Below are positions 1 through 8,414 of a stretch of 64,000 nucleotides of DNA, in pieces. The stretch is taken from the NCBI RefSeq assembly GCF_026153455.1, contig NZ_CP110629.1, forward strand, positions 1,302,001 through 1,366,000. The letters are read 5' to 3'. The notes below the pieces were generated by a model. It did no database searches. It was not told the DNA's origin and saw nothing but the letters and a program-made list of their open reading frames with translations. This stretch comes from Marinimicrobium sp. C6131. GTDB taxonomy: Bacteria > Pseudomonadota > Gammaproteobacteria > Pseudomonadales > Cellvibrionaceae. The position numbers and the translations under genes are program-made. Numbering within the stretch: position 1 is the stretch's first letter; every line of letters starts with the position of its first letter.

Positions 1-575
1 AGATGGTTTACCTCCCCCCGAAGCCGGCCAGTGAACTGACAAAACCGGTGCTACCGCAACGACGCCCGAAAGGCCTGCGGGGCACCCCATGACCATCGCG
101 CCAACCGCGTGATAGCCATTGTTGATACTGTAAGTGTTTTTGTAGAACTCTGATTTCTACGCATTGCCGGCCAGGTGAATTTCCGGCGTCACAGCAAACA
201 CAGGGTCCAGACCAAGATGGTTTCTGGCGGATCCGAGAGACACCACGTGACGATTCGGCACCCGAACACAACCCCGGCACTGCCAGATTCCACGCGGCAC
301 CCCATTGAGCCCAGCTCGACCGGGGTCCGCCTGAAGCCGAAACAAGAAAACTAGAGTTTCATGGAGCAGGATTGCATGACGATCAAGGCAACCGACAGCC
401 CCCTCCGCCGACCGGCATTTTGCCGGGTGGAGCTTGTGGTTGGCGATCTGCCTCTGCCCCCAACCCCGACAGCTCCTCCCCTGGAGCCCAGTCGGCCTTA
501 AGGTTGTAAAACACAACAGCGTTGACCTTGGTTATTCCGCTGGCCTGGCGCCCGGACGACTACATTAGGTAACGC
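1..575 (+). promoter_or_regulatory. Gene-free leader upstream of rne
   Basis: No convincing gene lies here: the open frames on both strands have no recognisable domain and no ribosome-binding site. The stretch ends at the rne start codon, preceded by a weak Shine-Dalgarno (ttaggt, 565-570). In enterobacteria rne has a leader of several hundred bases through which RNase E cleaves its own mRNA; a leader of similar length here is compatible with that autoregulation. I could not identify a specific promoter or the conserved leader hairpins, so the regulatory role is inferred from position only. Confidence 0.35.
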
Positions 576-3500
576 ATGAAAAGAATGCTCATTAATGCAA
601 CTCAGCCCGAAGAGTTGCGCGTGGCTCTGGTCGACGGCCAATGGCTGTACGATCTGGACATCGAGAATCGCAATCGAGAGCAAAAGAAAGCCAATATCTA
701 CAAAGGTAAAATCACCCGGGTTGAACCCAGCCTGGAAGCTGCCTTTGTTGATTACGGTGCCGAGCGCCACGGCTTTCTCCCCCTGAAAGAAATCTCCCGC
801 GAGTACTTCAGCAAAGCCCCCAACGACGTCGAGGGACGCATCAAGATCAAGGAAGTGGTCAAAGAAGGCACGGAAGTCATCGTGCAGGTCGACAAGGAGG
901 AGCGCGGCAATAAAGGCGCCGCACTCACCACGTTTGTCAGCCTGGCGGGTCGCTATCTGGTTCTGATGCCCAATAACCCGCGCGCGGGCGGAATCTCCCG
1001 CCGCATCGAAGGGGAAGACCGGGCGCAACTCAAAGACGCGCTGAGCGGCGTTGAAATCCCCTCCGGGATGGGAATCATCATTCGCACCGCCGGTGTCGGC
1101 CGCAGCTCGGAAGAACTCCAGTGGGACCTGAATTACCTGCTGCAACTCTGGGAGTCCATCGACAAAGCCGCCAAAAGCGCCCCAGCGCCCAACTTCCTGT
1201 TCCAGGAGAGCAATGTCATCATCCGCGCCATTCGCGACTACCTCCGTCAGGACATCGGCGAAGTGATCGTGGATAACAAGGAAGCCTTCGATCTGGCCAA
1301 CGGCTTCATCCAGCAGGTGATGCCCAACTTCGGCAGCAAGGTAAAGCTGTACAACGACGACATTCCGCTGTTCAACCGTTACCAGATTGAAAGCCAGATC
1401 GAGACCGCCTTTCAACGCGAAGTCAAGCTGCCCTCCGGTGGCTCGATCGTGATTGATGTGACCGAAGCGCTGGTATCCATCGACATCAACTCCTCGCGCG
1501 CCACCAAGGGCGGCGATATCGAGGAAACCGCTCTGCAGACCAACCTGGAAGCGGCCGATGAGATTGCCCGTCAGCTGCGCTTGCGGGATATGGGCGGTCT
1601 GATCGTTATCGACTTTATCGACATGCAACCGGCCCGCAATCAGCGGGAAGTGGAAAACCGCATGCGCGATGCGCTGAACATGGACCGGGCCCGCGTTCAG
1701 GTGGGCCGGATCTCCCGCTTCGGTCTGCTCGAGATGTCCCGCCAGCGCCTGCGCCCCTCTCTGGGCGAAGTGCATTCGAAAGTCTGCCCCCGCTGTAACG
1801 GCCAGGGAACCATCCGCAGCACTCGCTCTCTGGCTCTGTCGATCCTGCGCCTGGTGGAAGAGGAAGCCCAGAAAGAGCGCAGCGCCGAAATCCGCGCCAT
1901 CGCGCCGGTGTCTGTGGCGACCTATCTGCTCAACGAAAAGCGCAAAACCATTTCCAACATCGAGCAACGCAACAGCACCCGTGTGGTCGTCGTACCGAAC
2001 GCCGACATGATGACCCCACACTTCGAAGTTCAGCGTCTGCGCGATGACGACGAGGGCACGCTGGAAACCAGCTACAAAATTGTGGCCACCGCCGACGAGC
2101 ACAGCGAAGAGGAAGTGGAAACCAGCAGCAAACCGGCACCAGTGCCCCAGCCCGCTGTGCAACCGGCCACTCCCACCCAAGCGGCACCGACACCGGTCGC
2201 CCCCAAACAACCCGGCTTATGGGAGCGCTTTGTCGCCCTGCTGGTCAAGCTGTTCAAAGGCGACGAAGACGACCAGAAGTCGTCCTCGTCGAAAGGTAAA
2301 GGCCATCAGCGCAGCCGCCACAGCCGCGGCGGCAATCAGAACCGCCGCCGTGAAGGTGCTGGACGCAATCGCCGCGGAGGTCGTCGCGATGAGCGTGGCA
2401 GCCAACGGGACACTGACAGTCGCCCCGATAAGCGCCAGGAAAAAGCGGCGGAAAAGTCCCCGGACAGCAGCCAGGACAAGGGCCAGGACAAAAACGTCGA
2501 GGGAAGCAGCGGCCGCCGCTCCCGTGGCGGCCGAAACCGTCGCGGCGGAGCCGGGAACAAGCCGGACAATCGCGGTGACAACAGCCAACCAAAAGACGCA
2601 ACTCCGCAAAAAACGGAAACCGCCGAGGTCGAATCGCAGGCGCAGGATCAGGGAACTGATGACCAGCAGGATAACCGGCCGCCCAAGCGCCCGGCGGGAC
2701 GCCGCACCCGTTCCGGCCCCCGTCGTCGCAACCGCCGTGAACTGCCCGAAGAGGTGATTGAAAAAGCCAACGAGATCCAGGCTGCCAATCAGGACACGAC
2801 CGACAGCGTAAAAGCCGAGCGGAGCAACCGGGCAAGCCGTGATCAGGCGCGCAGCCCCGAAGCCCGGAGTGATAAACCGGCCGAAGACAAAATGTCCAAG
2901 GCGAATGCTCCGACCCGCCGTACCGACACTGAATCGGCAGCCGCACCCGTTGAGGCCGCCGAGGCCGACCACACCAGCGTGTCACGCGCCGCCGAAACCA
3001 CTGCCCCTCAAGCTGCGGCCCCGGCCGACAGCGCTCCGGCCGTGCAAGCCCCGGACGAAGACAATGTCATAAAACCGACCGCCACTGCGGAGCTTCGGGA
3101 GGACGTGCCCCGGCGAGTCAGCCAACGCCAGGTGGGCGAGCCGCGTCCACCGGTCGACAAGCCCGATGCGACCAAGGGTGACGCCACCTCCGGTAACGCA
3201 AAGCCGGGGGCCGAGGCGCCTCAGGAGCGCTCCGAGGCAAAGACTGGCTCCCCTGACGTCGACGCCGCAAAGCTTGAGGCTGCAGCGGAAACCACTCCCG
3301 AAACGGATCAACCGCCCACTCCGGGACCCAAATCGGCGACGGGCGATGAGCCGGTGAATACCGGATCTCCGGAAGAGTCTGCTCCCGATCGGGCGCCCGC
3401 CGTCACGGCGGAGCCGGAACAGAACGTTGAAGTCGACGCGACTGAAGCCCCGGAGCAGACGATTGCCCCGGCGGCCACGGCCGAACCGGCAAAAGCGCCG

Positions 3501-3773
3501 CACTCTTCTCCCGTCGAAAAACAGGAGGTCACTGAATCGACACCCACGTCCAGTACCCGGCCGTCGACCCGGGCTGCCAACGACCCACGTCTGGCACCCC
3601 AACCCAAAGTGCCAACGGAGATTGTGACGGAACACCGCCAACGCTCCAGTGCCCAAGCGCTGGATACCCGGCAACCGCCAGCGGTAAGCCACAATCCACG
3701 TCCTCTGGCCCGTCCGGCGAATGATCCTCGCAATCGACAAGCTCCGGAAGTGGAGCCAAGCGCCAGCGAGTAA
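576..3773 (+). CDS. rne: Ribonuclease E
   Basis: Endoribonuclease that starts mRNA decay and processes rRNA and tRNA precursors, and scaffold of the RNA degradosome at the inner membrane. The 1065-aa product has the RNase E N-terminal half: an S1 RNA-binding domain from about residue 36, the catalytic acidic motifs (IVIDVTEALVSIDINSSRAT and GLIVIDFIDM) and the zinc-link CPRC at residues 404-407, the same numbering as in E. coli. The C-terminal half (from about residue 510) is low-complexity, first rich in Arg/Gly/Asp/Gln, then in Ala/Pro/Glu, as expected for a disordered RNA-binding and partner-binding scaffold; the partner sites themselves cannot be recognised. Length matches full RNase E rather than RNase G. 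A strong terminator follows directly. Confidence 0.97.
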   Translation: MKRMLINATQPEELRVALVDGQWLYDLDIENRNREQKKANIYKGKITRVEPSLEAAFVDYGAERHGFLPLKEISREYFSKAPNDVEGRIKIKEVVKEGTEVIVQVDKEERGNKGAALTTFVSLAGRYLVLMPNNPRAGGISRRIEGEDRAQLKDALSGVEIPSGMGIIIRTAGVGRSSEELQWDLNYLLQLWESIDKAAKSAPAPNFLFQESNVIIRAIRDYLRQDIGEVIVDNKEAFDLANGFIQQVMPNFGSKVKLYNDDIPLFNRYQIESQIETAFQREVKLPSGGSIVIDVTEALVSIDINSSRATKGGDIEETALQTNLEAADEIARQLRLRDMGGLIVIDFIDMQPARNQREVENRMRDALNMDRARVQVGRISRFGLLEMSRQRLRPSLGEVHSKVCPRCNGQGTIRSTRSLALSILRLVEEEAQKERSAEIRAIAPVSVATYLLNEKRKTISNIEQRNSTRVVVVPNADMMTPHFEVQRLRDDDEGTLETSYKIVATADEHSEEEVETSSKPAPVPQPAVQPATPTQAAPTPVAPKQPGLWERFVALLVKLFKGDEDDQKSSSSKGKGHQRSRHSRGGNQNRRREGAGRNRRGGRRDERGSQRDTDSRPDKRQEKAAEKSPDSSQDKGQDKNVEGSSGRRSRGGRNRRGGAGNKPDNRGDNSQPKDATPQKTETAEVESQAQDQGTDDQQDNRPPKRPAGRRTRSGPRRRNRRELPEEVIEKANEIQAANQDTTDSVKAERSNRASRDQARSPEARSDKPAEDKMSKANAPTRRTDTESAAAPVEAAEADHTSVSRAAETTAPQAAAPADSAPAVQAPDEDNVIKPTATAELREDVPRRVSQRQVGEPRPPVDKPDATKGDATSGNAKPGAEAPQERSEAKTGSPDVDAAKLEAAAETTPETDQPPTPGPKSATGDEPVNTGSPEESAPDRAPAVTAEPEQNVEVDATEAPEQTIAPAATAEPAKAPHSSPVEKQEVTESTPTSSTRPSTRAANDPRLAPQPKVPTEIVTEHRQRSSAQALDTRQPPAVSHNPRPLARPANDPRNRQAPEVEPSASE

Positions 3774-3793
3774 GTTTCACGACCGGCAGTACA

Positions 3794-3824
3794 AAGGGCG
3801 CCCCAAAGCGGGGCGCCCTTTTTT
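3794..3824 (+). terminator. Rho-independent terminator of rne
   Basis: Perfect 11-bp stem (aagggcgcccc with ggggcgccctt), five-base loop, followed by a T-run. It lies 21 bp after the rne stop codon and separates rne from the independently promoted tRNA gene. Confidence 0.92.
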
Positions 3825-3880
3825 ATTCCGCCATGGCAAGTAAGTGTTCGAAATCCTTGGGTTTTTTTCAATACTCCCCC

Positions 3881-3908
3881 TTGCCCCGACGAAAAAGCCC
3901 TGTATAAT
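3881..3908 (+). promoter_or_regulatory. Sigma-70 promoter of tRNA-Ser
   Basis: A -35-like TTGCCC (3881-3886) and a perfect -10 TATAAT (3903-3908) are separated by 16 bp. The -10 ends 12 bp before the mature tRNA 5' end, giving almost no leader. The gene therefore has its own promoter after the rne terminator. Confidence 0.75.
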
Positions 3909-3920
3909 TTGGCCCTTCTC

Positions 3921-4011
3921 GGAAGGGTGGCAGAGCGGTTGAATGCAGCGGTCTTGAAAACCGCCGTAGGTTAATAGCCTACCCAGGGTTCGAATCCCTG
4001 CCCTTCCGCCA
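3921..4011 (+). tRNA. tRNA-Ser (anticodon UGA)
   Basis: Class II tRNA of 91 nt. The acceptor stem GGAAGGG pairs with CCCTTCC, followed by discriminator G and an encoded CCA. The anticodon arm is gcggt-cttgaaa-accgc with anticodon TGA. The long variable arm (taggttaatagccta) forms its own stem, typical of serine tRNA, and the T-arm carries ggttcgaatcc. It decodes UCN codons, chiefly UCA. A promoter lies immediately upstream and a terminator immediately downstream, so it is a single-gene unit. Confidence 0.97.
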
Positions 4012-4019
4012 TATAAAAA

Positions 4020-4046
4020 CCCCCGCCAGCAATGGCGGGGGTTTTT
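4020..4046 (+). terminator. Terminator of tRNA-Ser
   Basis: Stem cccccgcc/ggcggggg with a six-base loop, followed by six T. It begins 8 bp after the encoded CCA. Confidence 0.92.
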
Positions 4047-4047
4047 T

Positions 4048-4356
4048 ATGGCAAAAGGGACGAGAACCCTCCGGTTCGAGCAAACGGCAGGACAGCCGTT
4101 TGCCACCGCCGAAGGCGCCGACGTGCAGGAAGCACTAATGCCGCGAAGCACAGGACGTGCGAGAGCGGCCGAAGGGCAGCGCACATGGATGTGCGCTGGT
4201 GCATCCCTGCGCCCCCCACCTCACCTAACAAATATTTACACCACCACCCTAGAACTCCCCGAATTCGCCCCCATCTAAAGCGAGAATCTTGGCAAGTTTC
4301 AGCCGGTTCCAGTATGATCTGTGTCAGGCAACGTTTGTCATCAATGGAGAAAAGCA
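4048..4356. other. Gene-free spacer with small hairpins
   Basis: About 300 bp between the tRNA terminator and yccA without a supportable gene. It holds two small perfect hairpins: caaacggc/gccgtttg at 4081-4102 (six-base loop) and gcgcac-atggat-gtgcgc at 4179-4196. The atggat loop motif recurs inside the palindromic elements at 15541-15935 and 59763-60167, so this may be a decayed or minimal relative of that repeat family. The yccA promoter must lie in the last ~100 bp but is not obvious. Confidence 0.45.
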
Positions 4357-5040
4357 ATGCGAGAGCTCTACACCCAGAATGCCCGTGCTGACATCGGCAG
4401 CAGCATTGAGGTCAACAAGGTTTTGCGCAACACCTATATGTTGCTGGCACTGACCCTGGCCTTCAGTGCCGTTACTGCCGGGATTGCCATGGCCATCAAT
4501 ATGTCCCACGGTATGGGGCTGATCATGAGCGTCATTGCCATCGTGCTGGTCTGGTTCGTGCTCCCCAAAACGGCCAATTCATCAGCGGGTCTGGGTGTCG
4601 TTTTCGCCTTCACCGGTCTGATTGGCGCCAGCCTTGGGCCGATCGTGAATCATTACCTGGCCATGTCCAATGGTGGCTCGATTGTGCTGCAGGCCCTGGG
4701 TGGCACGGCGGTGATTTTCCTCGGGCTGTCCGGCTACACCCTGACCACCCGTAAGGATTTCAGCTTCCTGCGCGGGTTTGTCGCGGTCGGCCTGATGGTC
4801 ATGATTGCCTGTATGCTCCTGCTGATTGGTGCGTCCCTGTTCGGTTTTGACGTTTCCGCCTTGAGCCTGGCCTTCTCGGCCGGTATCGTGCTGCTGATGT
4901 CTGCCCTGATCCTGTTTCAGACCAGCGCCATCATTCACGGCGGGGAAACCAACTACATCATGGCGACCACCTCGCTGTATCTGTCGATCATCAACCTCTT
5001 TACCAGCCTGCTGCACCTACTCGGTGCCAGCAACGAGTAA
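4357..5040 (+). CDS. yccA: Bax inhibitor-1/YccA family membrane protein
   Basis: Multi-spanning inner-membrane protein of the Bax inhibitor-1 family. E. coli YccA is a substrate and modulator of the FtsH protease and protects SecY in jammed translocons; the same role here is inferred. The 227-aa product has seven hydrophobic segments and closely matches E. coli YccA in length (219 aa). I chose the ATG at 4357, starting MRELYTQNARAD, because ggaga lies six bases upstream; an in-frame GTG at 4321 lacks a ribosome-binding site. YccA and TusE are neighbours in E. coli too, so the location just before tusDCBE is a conserved association. A strong terminator follows, so the tus genes are transcribed separately or by read-through. 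Confidence 0.9.
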   Translation: MRELYTQNARADIGSSIEVNKVLRNTYMLLALTLAFSAVTAGIAMAINMSHGMGLIMSVIAIVLVWFVLPKTANSSAGLGVVFAFTGLIGASLGPIVNHYLAMSNGGSIVLQALGGTAVIFLGLSGYTLTTRKDFSFLRGFVAVGLMVMIACMLLLIGASLFGFDVSALSLAFSAGIVLLMSALILFQTSAIIHGGETNYIMATTSLYLSIINLFTSLLHLLGASNE

Positions 5041-5059
5041 AGCGGGTCGCACAATCACG

Positions 5060-5088
5060 AAAAAAGCCCCGACCATCGGGGCTTTTTT
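5060..5088 (+). terminator. Terminator after yccA
   Basis: Stem gccccga/tcggggc with a three-base loop, flanked by an A-run and a T-run, 20 bp after the yccA stop codon. The A-run on the other side makes it potentially bidirectional. Confidence 0.88.
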
Positions 5089-5107
5089 GTTTCGGGAATC
5101 AGTGTCG

Positions 5108-5500
5108 ATGAAGTTTTCTCTCGCCATCCATTCCGCTCCGTTCAGTTCCCAGGCGAGTCAAAGCGCCTTGAACTTTGCTCGGGAACTGCTCCGGCAGGGC
5201 CACGACATCTATCGTGTGTTTTTCTATCAGGAAGGCGTCGCAACCGGTAATCGGCTCGCCACGCCCGCTCAGGATGAACAGAACCTGGTTGAAGAGTGGC
5301 GGACGCTGGCGCGGGAAAACGCTGTGGATGTGGTGATCTGTATCGCGGCCGCTCTGCGCCGAGGCATACTCAACCAGGAGGAGGCGGACCGCTACCAGCG
5401 CGATGTCGCCAACCTCGCGCCCGAGTTCAACCTGAGCGGATTGGGACAATGGGTGGATGCCGCCGTCCACGCCGACCGCGTCGTAACCTTTGGAGCCTGA
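5108..5500 (+). CDS. tusD: Sulfurtransferase complex subunit TusD
   Basis: Sulfur-accepting subunit of the cytoplasmic TusBCD hexamer, which relays persulfide sulfur from TusA to TusE for 2-thiolation of U34 in tRNA-Lys, -Glu and -Gln by MnmA. The 130-aa product carries the conserved active cysteine at residue 78 (DVVICIAAALRRGI), identical in position to E. coli TusD Cys78. The ATG at 5108 gives the family length (128-130 aa); the open frame continues upstream into the yccA terminator without a good start. First gene of a four-gene cluster with intergenic gaps of 16, 11 and 3 bp. Confidence 0.95.
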   Translation: MKFSLAIHSAPFSSQASQSALNFARELLRQGHDIYRVFFYQEGVATGNRLATPAQDEQNLVEEWRTLARENAVDVVICIAAALRRGILNQEEADRYQRDVANLAPEFNLSGLGQWVDAAVHADRVVTFGA

Positions 5501-5516
5501 GGGAGAGCAAACGAAA

Positions 5517-5879
5517 ATGCGCCGTCGCCTGCTGTTTGTCATGCGCCATGCCCCCTACGGTAGCAGCACTGCCCGAGAGGCCCTGGATGCGCTCCTGGCG
5601 AGCGCGGTCTTCGGTCAGGACGTTGGGGTATTGTTCATCAATGACGGTGTTTTTCAATTGGCCCAGGATCAGTCTCCGGCCGCCCTCCCCCAGAAAAACC
5701 TGGCATCCAGCCTGAGAGCGTTACCGCTCTACGACGTCGAACGTCTGTATGTCCACACCCCGTCGTTGACTGAGCGGGGGCTATCAATGTCCGATCTGGT
5801 CATGGACAACCTTATCGAGCTGGACAGCAGTGCGGTGGGCCGCCTGTTTTCCGAGCAGGATCAACTCCTCAGCTTCTAG
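5517..5879 (+). CDS. tusC: Sulfurtransferase complex subunit TusC
   Basis: Structural subunit of the TusBCD sulfur-relay hexamer (DsrF family). The product from ATG 5517 is 120 aa, as in E. coli (119 aa), beginning MRRRLLFVMRHAPYGSS. The ribosome-binding site gagggagag (5499-5507) overlaps the tusD stop, which suggests translational coupling. A TTG further upstream (5490) would overlap tusD and is not needed. Like other TusC proteins it lacks the catalytic cysteine present in TusD. Confidence 0.94.
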   Translation: MRRRLLFVMRHAPYGSSTAREALDALLASAVFGQDVGVLFINDGVFQLAQDQSPAALPQKNLASSLRALPLYDVERLYVHTPSLTERGLSMSDLVMDNLIELDSSAVGRLFSEQDQLLSF

Positions 5880-5890
5880 GGTCGTCCGTC

Positions 5891-6199
5891 ATGAGCACAC
5901 TGCATACCGTCAATAAATCCCCGTTTGAGCACCGTACGTTGCGTGCCTGCATCGATGTCTGCCAGCCTGGCGACGCGGTTCTTCTACTTGAGGACGGTGT
6001 CTATGGGGCTCTGCCGGCATCGCCGGAGGCGAGCGCGCTGACCACCTTGCAAGCGCGCAAGATTGAGGTGTACGCCCTGGAGGCTGACCTACGGGCTCGA
6101 GGCCTGATTGACCGTATTGCCGTTGGAGTGTCGGTTGCGGATTATGCAACCTTCGTGGCACTTTCAGTCGCTCACAATACAATTCAGAGTTGGTACTGA
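5891..6199 (+). CDS. tusB: Sulfurtransferase complex subunit TusB
   Basis: Third subunit of the TusBCD complex (DsrH family), 102 aa against 95 aa in E. coli. The core GDAVLLLEDGVYGAL is typical of DsrH proteins, and the C-terminus ends in an aromatic Trp-Tyr as in many homologues. It sits 11 bp after tusC and 3 bp before tusE, so the four genes form one operon. Confidence 0.93.
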   Translation: MSTLHTVNKSPFEHRTLRACIDVCQPGDAVLLLEDGVYGALPASPEASALTTLQARKIEVYALEADLRARGLIDRIAVGVSVADYATFVALSVAHNTIQSWY

Positions 6200-6202
6200 T
6201 CC

Positions 6203-6535
6203 ATGTCGTTGATGGTGAGCGGAAAGGCACTGGAAACGGACAAGGAGGGCTATCTGAAGCACCTGCAGGATTGGAGCCCGCAGGTCGCTGAGGTACTGGC
6301 CAGGAACGAAAATATTACCCTGACAACCGAGCACTGGGACGTGATAGAGGTACTGCGTGAGTTCTACCGGGAATTTGAGCTGTCCCCCGCGATGCGTCCC
6401 CTGGTCAAGCGGGTCGGCCAAAAGCTCGGCGCGGATAAAGGTCGCAGTATTTACCTGATGAAACTGTTTCCCCCCAGCCCGGCCAAGGTCGCCAGCAAGA
6501 TTGCCGGATTGCCCCGCCCGGACAACTGTTTATAG
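6203..6535 (+). CDS. tusE: TusE/DsrC family sulfur carrier
   Basis: Last carrier of the sulfur relay: accepts persulfide from TusBCD and delivers it to the MnmA-tRNA complex. The 110-aa product has the DsrC fold signature near its end (GLPRPDNCL), with the conserved sulfur-carrying cysteine as the penultimate residue. The second cysteine of dissimilatory DsrC is absent, which supports the TusE (tRNA thiolation) role rather than sulfite reduction. It terminates the operon and converges with the symporter gene 26 bp downstream. Confidence 0.94.
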   Translation: MSLMVSGKALETDKEGYLKHLQDWSPQVAEVLARNENITLTTEHWDVIEVLREFYREFELSPAMRPLVKRVGQKLGADKGRSIYLMKLFPPSPAKVASKIAGLPRPDNCL

Positions 6536-6561
6536 GGCAGCAGCGGGCCTTACAAGCGCTT

Positions 6562-7935
6562 TTACAGGCCGAGTGGTTCCGTATTTTTACGGGCAAAGTA
6601 CTCGCGGGTCAGACCGACAACGACACCGGAAAGCGCCAGCAGTGCAATCAAATTGGGAACAGCCATCAGACCATTGAGAATATCCGCCAGAATCCAGACC
6701 ACACCCAGGCTCATGTTGGCCCCCACCGGGATTGCCAATACCCATAACACTCTGAACGGCGTCACAACACGCTCACCCATCAGATACTGGGCGCAACGCT
6801 CGCCGTAGTAACTCCACCCCAAAAGCGTGGTGAACGCAAACAGGGAGACACTCAGCGCAATCAGGTGCTGCCCCTGGGGAATGGCCGACGAAAAGGCCGC
6901 TTGGGACATGGCGGCACCCTCAGCACCGGTTTGCCAGGCGCCGGTCACGATCAACACCAACCCCGTCACAGTGCACACCACCAGTGTATCGATAAAGGTT
7001 CCGAGCATCGCTATCAGCCCCTGGCGCACCGGACTGTTGGTTTGTGCCGCCGCGTGGGCGATGGGGGCGCTGCCCAGCCCCGCCTCATTGGAAAACACGC
7101 CGCGGGCAACGCCGAACTGGACGGCCATCATCACGGTCGCACCCGCGAATCCGCCGGTGGCCGCGGTCCCCGTAAAGGCGGAGTCAATAACCAGCGCCAC
7201 CGCGCCGGGCAACACGGGCAGATGAATGACCAGAATCGCCAGTCCCGACAGCAGATAGACAATGGCCATGAATGGAACCAGTTTGCCCGCCACGCTGGCC
7301 AGCCGCTTGATACCACCGATCAGAACCGCTCCCACCAGCGCCATAAGTACGACACTGGTCAACCAGGGGCTAATATTGAAACTTTCCGACAGAGCGTCGG
7401 CGACGGAGTTTGCCTGAACCGTATTACCGATACCAAACCCGGCGAGCATTCCGAAAAAAGCGAACAGGGTGCCGAGCCACATCCAGCGCTTGCCCAACCC
7501 GTTCTTGATGTAATACATGGGACCACCGACGTGGCGCCCCCGATGATCGGTTTCCCGGAAGTGGACCGCACACACCGCTTCCGCGTATTTGGTGGCCATA
7601 CCCACCAGCGCACTGCACCACATCCAGAATAGTGCGCCCGGGCCACCAATACCGATGGCCGTGGCGACGCCCACGATATTGCCCGTGCCAATGGTGGCGG
7701 ACAGCGCCGTCATCAGTGCGTTAAAGCCGCTGATGTCCCCTTCGCCCTGGGCCTGGCGGCCCTGGAAGAGTTGCCGGAAAGCGGTGCCGATGCGTCTCAG
7801 CGGCATAGCGCCAAGACGCACCATCAGGAATAGGCCGGTGCCCAGGATAAGCACCAGCATGAACTCCCCCCACACCAGATCACTGAGGGTCTTCAAAAAG
7901 GTTTCCAGTGAGCTGAGAGCCGAGGAGTCACTCAT
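6562..7935 (-). CDS. Sodium:alanine symporter family protein
   Basis: Inner-membrane Na+ (or H+)-coupled alanine/glycine importer of the AGCS family (AlsT, YaaJ, DagA relatives). The 457-aa product has about ten hydrophobic segments and characteristic AGCS stretches: ALSATIGTGNIVGVATAI near residue 80, GPMYYIKNGLGKRW, and FSNEAGLGSAPIAHAAA. Substrate within the family cannot be read from sequence. The ATG lies 3 bp after the yajC stop, so the two genes are co-transcribed and probably translationally coupled, an unusual partner for yajC. It may feed the amino-acid catabolic genes elsewhere in the window, but nothing shows this directly. Confidence 0.92.
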   Translation of the reverse strand: MSDSSALSSLETFLKTLSDLVWGEFMLVLILGTGLFLMVRLGAMPLRRIGTAFRQLFQGRQAQGEGDISGFNALMTALSATIGTGNIVGVATAIGIGGPGALFWMWCSALVGMATKYAEAVCAVHFRETDHRGRHVGGPMYYIKNGLGKRWMWLGTLFAFFGMLAGFGIGNTVQANSVADALSESFNISPWLTSVVLMALVGAVLIGGIKRLASVAGKLVPFMAIVYLLSGLAILVIHLPVLPGAVALVIDSAFTGTAATGGFAGATVMMAVQFGVARGVFSNEAGLGSAPIAHAAAQTNSPVRQGLIAMLGTFIDTLVVCTVTGLVLIVTGAWQTGAEGAAMSQAAFSSAIPQGQHLIALSVSLFAFTTLLGWSYYGERCAQYLMGERVVTPFRVLWVLAIPVGANMSLGVVWILADILNGLMAVPNLIALLALSGVVVGLTREYFARKNTEPLGL

Positions 7936-7938
7936 GGG

Positions 7939-8268
7939 TTAGATAGACTTGATGGTGCCTTTGGGCAGAACGGCGTGGACCGCTACTTTCTGGAACTTCT
8001 GCTCAATATTTTCACCCGTTTCCAGAACAATATAGTTGTCATCAACTTTGACGATCTTGCCCAGCAGGCCGCTGGTCATGACCACTTCATCACCTTTGCT
8101 CAACGCGGACACAAGATTCTGGTGTTCCTTTTGACGCTTACGCTGCGGGCGAATAATAAACAGGTACATGAACACAAACAGGCCCACAAACATCAGCAGC
8201 GTGACCATCGGGTTACCCTGGGGTTGTGCGGCGTCTTGAGCCATTGCGGCGGGAATAAAGAAATCCAT
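7939..8268 (-). CDS. yajC: Preprotein translocase subunit YajC
   Basis: Small single-span inner-membrane protein of the SecDF-YajC accessory complex of the Sec translocon. The 109-aa product has a hydrophobic segment at about residues 21-40 (LLMFVGLFVFMYLFIIRPQ) with the conserved RPQRKRQKEH stretch after it, followed by the soluble domain VSALSKGDEVVMTSGLLGKIV. In most proteobacteria yajC sits between tgt and secD; here a short AraC-type gene lies upstream and an AGCS symporter directly downstream. The gene itself looks intact. Confidence 0.95.
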   Translation of the reverse strand: MDFFIPAAMAQDAAQPQGNPMVTLLMFVGLFVFMYLFIIRPQRKRQKEHQNLVSALSKGDEVVMTSGLLGKIVKVDDNYIVLETGENIEQKFQKVAVHAVLPKGTIKSI

Positions 8269-8414
8269 GAAACAAGCCTCATTCTTCTAGGTCGGAAAAA
8301 GGGCTAACTCTACCCTGTTTGCGCGGGGCAGGCAATTACATGGAGGGGGGCTGTCGGTGAAAAGCAAAGGGCCTCAGCCGCTGGGGACGGCCGAGGCAAG
8401 CGCTGAATCTGATT

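Noticed and set aside
157..516. Minus-strand frame in the rne leader
   Set aside because: Arg/Cys/Gly-rich translation without family features or a start context; more likely untranslated leader DNA.
498..2210. 570-codon minus-strand frame opposite rne
   Set aside because: Antisense shadow of the RNase E catalytic half in GC-rich DNA; no ribosome-binding site or family.
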